A stretch of DNA of 64,000 nt, from the NCBI RefSeq assembly GCF_009758205.1, contig NZ_WRXN01000002.1:1-64000 (forward strand), written 5' to 3'. Positions 7,506 to 14,972 of the stretch are shown here, piece after piece. The stretch's first letter is position 1, and each line of letters opens with the position of its first letter. The notes beneath the pieces are model-generated. The model saw only the letters and a list, made by a program, of their open reading frames with translations. It was not told where the DNA came from and ran no database searches. Origin of the DNA: Chitinophaga tropicalis (GTDB lineage: Bacteria > Bacteroidota > Bacteroidia > Chitinophagales > Chitinophagaceae). Both the position numbers and the translations under genes were made by a program.

Positions 7506-8537
7506 ATGCGATTGTTTCGATTCCTCATCCCTGTTCTGTCATTATTACTGGTAGATTCCATAATTTTTGCACAACCAGGTGCTCGGAACCATAAAGATTC
7601 CCAACCTAATAGTAGAATGGGAATACCTGCAAGTGTTACCCCTTCTGATTCGGATTCACACAGGTCTGATACCTCAGATTCTCCTACTACAATAGAGATA
7701 ATTAATGCCGTGGCTTCTATAGCTACAGCACTTGGGTTTATTATGGTTATCATTCAATTCTGGTATACCAGGAAGAAAGATAAAGATGACCAGGTGAGAA
7801 TTGAAGAAGAGCGAAATAATAATTTATTGGATTCCCAGTCGGAGCAGAAACGAATGAGGGAACAATTTGAACTGCAGTTGGCACAAAGCCATACACAGCA
7901 ATTCGAACACTCATTATTCAGCCTGCTCAATCTGTTTAATCAGGTTGTATTACAATTAAAATTTAAAGATAAAACAGACATGTATGGCGACGATAACCCT
8001 GTTGAAGAGTATGGGCGTGGCGTCTTTGACGAGGCGGCGCGCCGCATAAAGAGGATGTGTGAATTGAGGATCATGGATGATCCGGATGATTCAGATAATC
8101 CGTATACGCATCCTGTTAAATCTATCGCGGAGGCCCGCTATCAAATGGCAGAGAGATATCATGATAACTATTATATTTATTTTGAAGAAATTCTTAATCA
8201 TTATTTTAGGAGTCTGTATCATATTTTTAAATATATTGATAAGTCGGAATTGATTAAAGATGACCGGAAGCCTTATTATGCCAGTATTGTACGCTCTCAG
8301 TTATCGCAAAACGAGTTATTGGCTATAATGTTCAATCTTATAATTTATGATTATGGTTATCCGCAGTTTCTGCGACTTGACAAAAAGTATCGTATCCTTG
8401 AGAATTTTCGGCATGACGCTCCTTTTCTAAAGCATTATTATGACTTGTATATAGCAATTAAGGCAGATACAGAATCAGAGGATGGGGAAGACGGAATATC
8501 ACTCAAAGGATACCGGTCTCTTTATTTAGATTTTTAG
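7506..8537 (+). CDS. Putative phage abortive infection protein (putAbiC family)
   Basis: About 343 residues from the ATG at 7506, chosen because it begins a hydrophobic signal-like segment (MRLFRFLIPVLSLLLVDSII); an earlier in-frame start at 7434 adds 24 unlikely residues. Next come a transmembrane helix (IINAVASIATALGFIMVIIQFW), a charged coiled coil, and a domain with EHSLFSLLNLFNQ, GRGVFDEAARRIKRM and LNHYFRSLYHIFKYID followed by IVRSQLSQNELLAIMFN. This order matches the putative AbiC (putAbiC) family of abortive-infection proteins. These are thought to be membrane-anchored sensors/effectors that stop phage growth by harming the infected cell; the mechanism is unknown. The extra cleavable-looking N-terminus is unusual. 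Confidence 0.72.
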   Translation: MRLFRFLIPVLSLLLVDSIIFAQPGARNHKDSQPNSRMGIPASVTPSDSDSHRSDTSDSPTTIEIINAVASIATALGFIMVIIQFWYTRKKDKDDQVRIEEERNNNLLDSQSEQKRMREQFELQLAQSHTQQFEHSLFSLLNLFNQVVLQLKFKDKTDMYGDDNPVEEYGRGVFDEAARRIKRMCELRIMDDPDDSDNPYTHPVKSIAEARYQMAERYHDNYYIYFEEILNHYFRSLYHIFKYIDKSELIKDDRKPYYASIVRSQLSQNELLAIMFNLIIYDYGYPQFLRLDKKYRILENFRHDAPFLKHYYDLYIAIKADTESEDGEDGISLKGYRSLYLDF

Positions 8538-8686
8538 GTGAGTAAACTTTATAGTAAAAGGGAGGTAATGAAGATATTGTGTTGAGGGCAATTAAATAAG
8601 GACGCAATTTGCACTCTCAAACGCTATTTACTCCAATGAGGCAAGAGGCTGATTTTAATCCTTCTCATCACTATTATTTGCAATTT

Positions 8687-9013
8687 ATGGACGTTACCGA
8701 AATAATAGACCTGCTTAAAGAAAAAGCAAACCCCAGGTATCACGCAGGTATGCTGCGTTTCGGTATTGATAATGAAAACGCGTTGGGCGTTAAAATACCA
8801 GAGGTCAGGAAACTTGCCAAAATAATTAAAAAGGATCATGAGTTGGCCCTGCAATTATGGAATACCCGCATACATGAGGCCCGTATTCTGGCATCATTAG
8901 TTGCTGATCCAAAGCTGGTTACCCCTCAATTGATTGACAGCTGGACAAAAGATTTTGCAAGCTGGGACATATGCGATCAGGCATGTGGCTCTTTCAGCGC
9001 AATTACTTGCTGA
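8687..9013 (+). pseudogene. Truncated AlkD-like DNA alkylation repair gene
   Basis: From the ATG at 8687 the 108 residues match the N-terminal half of the AlkD/DNA-alkylation-repair HEAT-repeat family: KEKANPRYHAGMLRFGI, the GVKIPEVRKLAK motif, HEARILASLVAD, and DSWTKDFASWDICDQAC. Immediately after DICDQAC the frame changes to unrelated residues and stops. Family members run to about 220-240 residues, so the C-terminal half is lost, and I found no continuation in the following 250 bases. An inactive remnant is most likely. Confidence 0.7.
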
Positions 9014-9125
9014 GATTCAAGTAGTACAGGAGCAACGCCGGAGGGAATAGATTTCTATCTACGACAGCTTAGGAGGCTCTTTTAGTAGTGTACATATTAT
9101 TTTTGAGTGTTTCAGTTTAATGATT

Positions 9126-9158
9126 TTTGCATAAATTAGGCGATTGATATAAGTTTTG
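9126..9158 (+). promoter_or_regulatory. Candidate promoter for the lipoprotein gene
   Basis: TTTG (9126-9129) and TAAGTTTTG (9150-9158), separated by 20 bases, approximate the Bacteroidota -33/-7 pair (TTTG, TAnnTTTG, with one extra base in the second element). The predicted start lies about 100 bases before the lipoprotein gene. Pattern match only. Confidence 0.3.
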
Positions 9159-9263
9159 TTACCTATAAAAAACAAAGTACTGCGGCAACCAGACTAGAAA
9201 AGTTTAATAAAGGCAGCAACCTTAACTGATAATTAAACTTCCCTGGCTTAAAGTAAATTCCTT

Positions 9264-9782
9264 ATGAGAAAGAAACCATTTGCTTATTCCCTTACTAAGA
9301 ATCTGTTATTGATATTCCTGGGTGCTGTAATTTTTGCTCCAGGGTGCCGGAAATCAAAACAATCTGATCCCTGCGAAGGCGTAGTCAGTGAAGGAACGCC
9401 TACCCAGGTAGGGTTGATATTGATAGACGGACAAACCGGAGAGAATATTCTTTTGTCAAAGAATATAGATACTGCAACTATATCAATCATTCCAGAAGGG
9501 ACAGGTCTTCCTCCAGAACGGGGTGTGATTGTAAAGGAGCCACGTGCACCCATGTATGGATCACTGATGTTTCATATTGCTGATACAAAAAAAGGTGCAT
9601 TCAAATATACGATCAACATTCCCGATGTAGATAGGGTTACACTATCTTATACCAATATAGAGAAGGAATCAGGCAATAAGTGTAATCCATATTATATAAC
9701 CGTAACCGATCCGGTAATCGTGGACCATCAGTTTACAGTTTCGCAAACAGGCTCCCGGGTACTATTTAAAGTCACGATTTAA
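9264..9782 (+). CDS. Lipoprotein of unknown function
   Basis: A 172-residue protein with a lipoprotein signal: hydrophobic NLLLIFLGAVIF followed by APGC (Cys about 28). The mature part is a beta-rich domain with a few cysteines and no recognised family. It would be anchored in the inner or outer membrane facing the periplasm or surface. It converges with the orphan small membrane gene, leaving only 17 bases between the stop codons. Confidence 0.7.
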   Translation: MRKKPFAYSLTKNLLLIFLGAVIFAPGCRKSKQSDPCEGVVSEGTPTQVGLILIDGQTGENILLSKNIDTATISIIPEGTGLPPERGVIVKEPRAPMYGSLMFHIADTKKGAFKYTINIPDVDRVTLSYTNIEKESGNKCNPYYITVTDPVIVDHQFTVSQTGSRVLFKVTI

Positions 9783-9798
9783 GTTAACATGAATAAGA

Positions 9799-10094
9799 TT
9801 CAGTGTCTCGGCTTATTATTCATTACTTTATAGTACCATCTGACTACAAAAAAAGTTGGAATATAGGTGATCAGCGTATGTAGTCCAGTCTGAATAAAAA
9901 ATTTCAGATCAAAAATTGGCCTTCGTCCTGAATTACAAATATAATTCAATGTGACTATAAACGCCAGGCCCAAGCAGAGAAGAAAGGACTTAATATATCC
10001 TCTTTTTATTCTTATGGTAAACTTATTTTTTCTCATCTCAGTTGTTTACAATTATAACTGATTGCCAGGTAGCCGGGGCTCTTGCCTTTTCTTC
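9799..10094 (-). repeat. Repeat unit B: copy of RHS 3' tip plus small membrane gene
   Basis: This block is a diverged direct copy of 10293-10582. Both contain a small membrane protein gene and, just upstream on the minus strand, the last roughly 20 codons of the RHS gene. In this copy the RHS tip reads EEKARAPATWQSVIIVNN then stop, against EETARALANWQSIIIVNTGNEKK in the intact gene. Similarity stops abruptly upstream of the tip, so this is a displaced toxin-tip/partner cassette. Confidence 0.8.
9800..10036 (-). CDS. Small membrane protein, orphan copy of the RHS partner
   Basis: A 78-residue protein with a basic N-terminus and two transmembrane helices, ending in FFVVRWYYKVMNNKPRH. It is a paralogue of the 76-residue protein at 10294-10524: the start MR(R/K)NKF, GYIK, the RP(L/I)FDLKF motif and the last 17 residues correspond. 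It is preceded by a decayed RHS 3' tip and separated from the RHS operon by a strong terminator, so it has the position of an orphan immunity gene. The immunity role is inferred from context only. Confidence 0.65.
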   Translation of the reverse strand: MRKNKFTIRIKRGYIKSFLLCLGLAFIVTLNYICNSGRRPIFDLKFFIQTGLHTLITYIPTFFVVRWYYKVMNNKPRH

Positions 10095-10125
10095 GGATGA
10101 TGATAAGGCAGTAAAAAGGATTGTT

Positions 10126-10164
10126 AAAAAAGGCCTTCTTCTCACCAGAGAAGAAGGCCTTTTT
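10126..10164 (-). terminator. Strong terminator ending the RHS operon
   Basis: Near-perfect 17-base arms (AAAAAGGCCTTCTTCTC / GAGAAGAAGGCCTTTTT) with a 4-base loop at 10144-10147. T-runs lie on both strands, so it can work in either direction. It lies after the first small membrane gene and before the orphan copy, which separates the two transcriptionally. Confidence 0.9.
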
Positions 10165-10292
10165 CAAAGATACAGAAAAGTCCATTCGAGAATACCACTT
10201 CAGACATAACGTTATCAACGAAGCTTGGTCAGCATAGGACTGACAGCCGCTAAAGATGATTGTTCGACCGAACCTCTTTTTCTATTTTATGC

Positions 10293-10582
10293 TTCAGTAT
10301 CTCGGCTTATTATTATCCATTACTTTATAGTACCATCTGACTACAAAAAAACCAGGTACAAACATAACTAGAAATACTATTCCCGTCTGCAGTACAAATT
10401 TCAGATCGAAAAGTGGTCTTCCGGCAAAATAATTATAGTTTAATGCTTGTATAAAAGCCAAAAATAAACTGGCAGCGAAGACTTTTATGTACCCTTTTCT
10501 GATAATAAATTTATTTCTTCTCATTTCCCGTATTTACAATTATTATTGATTGCCAGTTAGCCAACGCTCTTGCCGTTTCTTC
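10293..10582 (-). repeat. Repeat unit A: RHS 3' tip plus small membrane gene
   Basis: Intact counterpart of repeat unit B, about 490 bases away in the same orientation. It covers the last roughly 20 codons of the RHS gene and the whole overlapping 76-residue gene. The two units remain alignable across the complete small gene, including identical DNA around the stop codon (CTCGGCTTATTATT). Confidence 0.8.
10294..10524 (-). CDS. Small two-helix membrane protein overlapping the RHS gene (candidate immunity protein)
   Basis: A 76-residue protein with a basic start (MRRNKFIIRKGYIK), two predicted transmembrane helices and a FFVVRWYYKVMD end. Its ATG lies inside the last codons of the RHS gene, overlapping it by 14 bases in another frame, so translation is probably coupled. 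In polymorphic toxin loci the gene directly after an RHS protein commonly encodes the cognate immunity protein, and a two-helix membrane protein would suit a membrane-acting toxin. No known immunity family is recognised. Confidence 0.65.
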   Translation of the reverse strand: MRRNKFIIRKGYIKVFAASLFLAFIQALNYNYFAGRPLFDLKFVLQTGIVFLVMFVPGFFVVRWYYKVMDNNKPRY

Positions 10583-13500
10583 TGATTCTACATGAACGTA
10601 ATCGCCTGATCTTTTAGCAGTTACCGTAATGGTAGGGAGAGTTATTATTAACGGCTTCTGGATCGCATTGGAAGGTAGTAAATTATCTAAACCTATACCA
10701 GCACCTACAGCGGCTACATCTGTTGTTCTATTTACCAGATATCCCACACGTGTTGCCGTATTTCTTTCCAAATAACGTATGAATCCATTTGTATTTCCCC
10801 GGTTCCAATAATTCTTGCCCACTGCTTTGGAAATACTACTTGTAGCCATACTTCCAAGCCCCACGAAAGCCATACCAACACCGGCTGAAGCAATTGCCTT
10901 CAAATGATTTAATTCATTTCCATCTATCGCATCCTCGGCCAGAGAACCAGCATAAGCAGTTGCTCCGGTTGCTATAACACCTGCCGCCAAGCCTCCGGTC
11001 GCACCAACTATAGCGCCCCCCAAAGCATTTACACCTGCCTTCTGCCAGGTTTTCCCGTCCTTCAATGTGCCAACTCCGTTTTGTATCACTGATTTTACTA
11101 ACGAAGATACACCACCAATCAATCCTCCAATTGCGGCTCCGAGTAAACCCAATTTACCATCAGGATCAGAATAAAGAGCAGGATTATTATATGAATAATG
11201 GTATGGACTTAATCCTTCCTGATTCCCTTTATCTCCCAGCGGATCGATCTGAATGAATCTACCAGTCTGATGATCATATGTACGTGCATTAAAATCATAC
11301 AGTTCTAATCCGCTACCATCAGCAAACTCCTCTGTCTGTAACTCATTGCCGGCATACAGCTTCCTGTTTGCCAGTTTACCGATCGTCCTGTTTGAAATAC
11401 CCGCCATTGTCAGGCCAAAAGGATAATAATGTGATTCTTCCAGCAGGGGACCACTGATTTCCTGTACAGTCACATTGTCAAAGAAGACATCCTGGGTAGT
11501 TTCATTGCTGGTATAAACATACAAAAATCCTGTTTTCTGAATTGGCATTTCACCAACAGTAAGCGTCTGCAATTCGTCGGCATTCCCATTCACCTGGCGC
11601 ACCCCGCTGTTGTTTTCTACAAGATTAAACTGATCGTCGAACAGAACGAAATTCAGATATGCTTTCGGCCTGTCCAGGCGATTCTGATCAGGAGTCTTTT
11701 CTTTCAGACGTTCATATGCGCTACTATTTACATTGGCAAAAGGCGAAGTTACGGCTGTATTTGCTGCATTGTGCATATTTTCTGCAGTCCCATCACCGCC
11801 GAAGGCTTGTAACAGGGAAGCCAGCATGTCTTCAGGTGTGGTCTGCTTCTTTTCAGCCGGTCCTTCAGACTTATAAAATGCTTCTGCACCTATTCTGACA
11901 GTGTCTCCGGCCATCACTCTCAATATAATAGACGGGCCTATCTTTTTTCCACCTTCTTTTGCATTTAGTTTGGCCACAAACTCATTCTTTGTGGTGCTCT
12001 TTGCCTGCGGATAACCTGCCGGTTTTGGAGAACGGGTCTCTTCTGTGTTACTGAATGTAGCGGTCTCGATAACGGCTCTTTCAGTTTCCATTGATGCCGC
12101 ATACATACTGAAATCAGTCTGTTCTGTCAATACCAGCCTTATATTGCCAAGATGATCTTTAACAAAATAATCGTATACATACTGTACAGGTGCCGTACTT
12201 TTAAATACAGGTCTGATCCTCCCTTCCTCGTGAGTAATGTATTGCAATGTATCATTCTGATAGACCATGCCATTCATGTAATCAGTTGTGATAGTCCTGA
12301 CCTGTGTGCCTGTATTGTCAGTTACTATTTTACGGCGCTTATTCCCCAAAGCATCGTACAGAAACACTATAGATCCTTTACCTGCAATGGTGATCGTCTC
12401 GGGTAAATTCAGATGGTTGTAGGTAATAGCCGTGATATTCTTATTCAGATCTTTGGTGATGTTACCATTGTTATCATAGCTATAGTCAGGGGTCTCATTA
12501 TTGTTGATTTCTTTAAAGTCGCCTAAGGTACTTTGGGGATTATTGCTTTTGTCAGTTATAAAAGATAGTCTGTTGCTTCCGGTTAAATAGCCGTACTTAA
12601 GGTTATCTATTGTCTGAATAGCGGTACCATTCATCCCCTTTTGTATCATGGTAAGCAGATTACCATTCTCATCGTAAGTAATTCCACTGGTGGTGAAATC
12701 TATCTTATCTTTTGTCCATGCGGCATTAGCTGTATTTTGCTGATTAAAATCTGCCAATGTCAGACGCCCTGTACCATCATAAGTAAATCCATAAGAACGA
12801 GGCACGTTATCTCCTCTGCTCTTCCATTTTGTACCCGCAATATTCTTCGTAAACTGATTCACGGAATACCCATAGTCATAGTTCAGTTCCTGTCCGTACC
12901 AGTTGGTCGTACTGCCGGACGTGCCCAGGAATGCCTTGTTGATACTACGTAACCATCCGCGGATATTGTACTCATAATTTAAAGATTCCAGCTGACTGCT
13001 ACCATTTACACTGAGATTTTTGGTTAATAATGCACCAAGCTCTGTATACTTACTGACATTTATTATTTTATCAGGTATGCTGGTATTGTCATTCAATCTT
13101 TTTCTGACAGCTTTCAGGTTACCCGCATGATCATACACCATCATGGTAAGTAAAGTTGTCTGTGGGGTAGAACCACTCCTCAGGTTCTTATGACGTGAAT
13201 AGGTGCTTAATAATTTGCCATTAAAATCATACAGGCTGGTAACAACATTCTGTCCTCCTCCAATATTGTCAGAGATTGTCTGTATGTTCCGGCCTTTATC
13301 ATTATAGTAGCTGGTAGTTGTGATCCACTGATCAGTACCTAAAATTCTTACCATTTCACCAGTTGTCTGATTTTGCGGAATGATACTCGAAGCTGTCAAC
13401 GCTTCAGGATAAGGCGTGGTTCCATTTTGTGTGTCATCAAAAGCTACAGGTTTGGCGAAATCAGCTGATTGCACTGCCTGAGCGCCGGTAAAATTATAGT

Positions 13501-14947
13501 TATCATAAAATTTATAAGCCAGCGGAGTTAGTGCGGCAGCAGAAATATTAGGCAGCGGATTGGTAACAAGAATATTTAACGTACCCTGGGTGGCGGTATT
13601 ATCGATTTCTGCTTCTACTTCTCCGGCGGTTACTTCAAATGGCTCCTGAAATAATATACTGTTTCGCGCAACATATCTGCTTCTGCCGTCATGCGTGTCA
13701 AATACCAGGTCTGCCTTTTCCGGTACTGAGTAGCTTATACCCTGTGTATTGGAAACTGCCGTATTCATGCTTGTCTGTAATGCTTCTCTTGTGGAAGAAG
13801 AAGCATAAAATGCAGTCATGATTGGCCTGTTCAACGCATCATAGAATGTAACCAGCCATTTGGTACCTGTATTTCTGAGATTACCATCCCGGATAAATAC
13901 GGGGCGGTTGCGCACATCATATACAGTTTCAACAGAATCGGCCCCCGGCTTCTTGCTCATGATTACACGATTTTGTGCATCATAGCGGTAAAAGATACAG
14001 AGCTCATTTGCTGCATTAGCATTGATCACCCATGTGCTTTTTATGAGCTCGACAGCTCTGGGAGTGATCACACAACGTAAACGACCAGGATCATCATATA
14101 CGAAATAAGTATTCAGCCAGCCATTATGTCCGTCAGCTGTATTAGCTGCCAGTTCAGTACGTTTTAATACAACTTTCTCGTCCTTGTCTTTGAACTCAAT
14201 TGTTCTGAACCCGTTCTCATCTTTAGTTACATTCTTGAACAATTGTCCTGCTGCATACACACGATTTGTAGCACTGGTGGGAATCAGTCCTGACACGGGG
14301 AAATCCCATATACGAACTGCATCCGCTGTTGAATTGGTAAGGTATTGCGTTTCCACAGGTCTGTTACCGCCTTCTTTTGCCCAGCTATTACCTGCAGAAA
14401 ATGCCTTTATTGTGCGGTTCAGTGGTGAAGCATCAAATTCTGTTCTGTTATAATATACCTGTTCACCAGGGTACTGAGCCTGCATAAAGGTGGCCTGCTC
14501 GGAAAAAGCATTTGTCTTAAACGCTCCGTTACTTACCGGAGAAACGTATGGCAGGTATTGGTAGGCTTCCCGTCCTTCTTCATCATAGATCACAGGGGTG
14601 ACCAGGTCTTTTCCGGCAGGGCTTATACCTTTTTTTACTGTTTGTATTGTTCTGCCCAGCCCGTCAAAATACTCTGTGCTCTGTTGTACCTCCGCTACAG
14701 ATGTTGCGCTCAACACATCATTGGGATTGGTCAATGGACGTTGAGGAGTTCTGGTTCTCACATAGTTGATCTTAGCATTGCTCTGATAGGCTGAGGGTAC
14801 AGGAGCTATACCTGAACTTATTGTCTGAGGTGCAGTCACTCCTGAGGGCGCATTCGTCTGTGCAGTCAACTCAATACTATAAGCTATACAAATGCTGATC
14901 GGTAAGAAATAGAATTTAAATAGTTTATTCAGACTCATAATTTTCAT
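10511..14947 (-). CDS. DUF6443/RHS-repeat protein with variable C-terminal tip
   Basis: A 1478-residue exported protein with a signal peptide (about 1-29). A DUF6443 region follows (about 85-215; FDGLGRTIQTVKKG, VIYDEEGREAYQYLPY), then many YD-type repeats, and the RHS-associated core at about 1170-1265 (YYPFGLTMAGIS, ELYDFNARTYDHQTGRFIQIDPLGD, YHYSYNNPALYSDPDGK). Beyond PDGK is a 210-residue tip: a Gly/Ala-rich hydrophobic part (GGLIGGVSSLV, ALGGAIVGATGGLAAG), a PTITVTAKR linker and a short polar end. RHS proteins form a shell around a C-terminal toxin. Here no nuclease or other toxin motif is recognised; the hydrophobic tip suggests membrane activity, which is inference. It is the third gene of a minus-strand operon. 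Confidence 0.88.
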   Translation of the reverse strand: MKIMSLNKLFKFYFLPISICIAYSIELTAQTNAPSGVTAPQTISSGIAPVPSAYQSNAKINYVRTRTPQRPLTNPNDVLSATSVAEVQQSTEYFDGLGRTIQTVKKGISPAGKDLVTPVIYDEEGREAYQYLPYVSPVSNGAFKTNAFSEQATFMQAQYPGEQVYYNRTEFDASPLNRTIKAFSAGNSWAKEGGNRPVETQYLTNSTADAVRIWDFPVSGLIPTSATNRVYAAGQLFKNVTKDENGFRTIEFKDKDEKVVLKRTELAANTADGHNGWLNTYFVYDDPGRLRCVITPRAVELIKSTWVINANAANELCIFYRYDAQNRVIMSKKPGADSVETVYDVRNRPVFIRDGNLRNTGTKWLVTFYDALNRPIMTAFYASSSTREALQTSMNTAVSNTQGISYSVPEKADLVFDTHDGRSRYVARNSILFQEPFEVTAGEVEAEIDNTATQGTLNILVTNPLPNISAAALTPLAYKFYDNYNFTGAQAVQSADFAKPVAFDDTQNGTTPYPEALTASSIIPQNQTTGEMVRILGTDQWITTTSYYNDKGRNIQTISDNIGGGQNVVTSLYDFNGKLLSTYSRHKNLRSGSTPQTTLLTMMVYDHAGNLKAVRKRLNDNTSIPDKIINVSKYTELGALLTKNLSVNGSSQLESLNYEYNIRGWLRSINKAFLGTSGSTTNWYGQELNYDYGYSVNQFTKNIAGTKWKSRGDNVPRSYGFTYDGTGRLTLADFNQQNTANAAWTKDKIDFTTSGITYDENGNLLTMIQKGMNGTAIQTIDNLKYGYLTGSNRLSFITDKSNNPQSTLGDFKEINNNETPDYSYDNNGNITKDLNKNITAITYNHLNLPETITIAGKGSIVFLYDALGNKRRKIVTDNTGTQVRTITTDYMNGMVYQNDTLQYITHEEGRIRPVFKSTAPVQYVYDYFVKDHLGNIRLVLTEQTDFSMYAASMETERAVIETATFSNTEETRSPKPAGYPQAKSTTKNEFVAKLNAKEGGKKIGPSIILRVMAGDTVRIGAEAFYKSEGPAEKKQTTPEDMLASLLQAFGGDGTAENMHNAANTAVTSPFANVNSSAYERLKEKTPDQNRLDRPKAYLNFVLFDDQFNLVENNSGVRQVNGNADELQTLTVGEMPIQKTGFLYVYTSNETTQDVFFDNVTVQEISGPLLEESHYYPFGLTMAGISNRTIGKLANRKLYAGNELQTEEFADGSGLELYDFNARTYDHQTGRFIQIDPLGDKGNQEGLSPYHYSYNNPALYSDPDGKLGLLGAAIGGLIGGVSSLVKSVIQNGVGTLKDGKTWQKAGVNALGGAIVGATGGLAAGVIATGATAYAGSLAEDAIDGNELNHLKAIASAGVGMAFVGLGSMATSSISKAVGKNYWNRGNTNGFIRYLERNTATRVGYLVNRTTDVAAVGAGIGLDNLLPSNAIQKPLIITLPTITVTAKRSGDYVHVESEETARALANWQSIIIVNTGNEKK

Positions 14948-14972
14948 TTCAATAGTTATGGGACATGCAATC

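Noticed and set aside
10033..10218. 61-codon minus-strand frame upstream of the orphan small membrane gene
   Set aside because: It runs through the terminator hairpin and is in a different frame from the decayed RHS tip, so it is not a gene.
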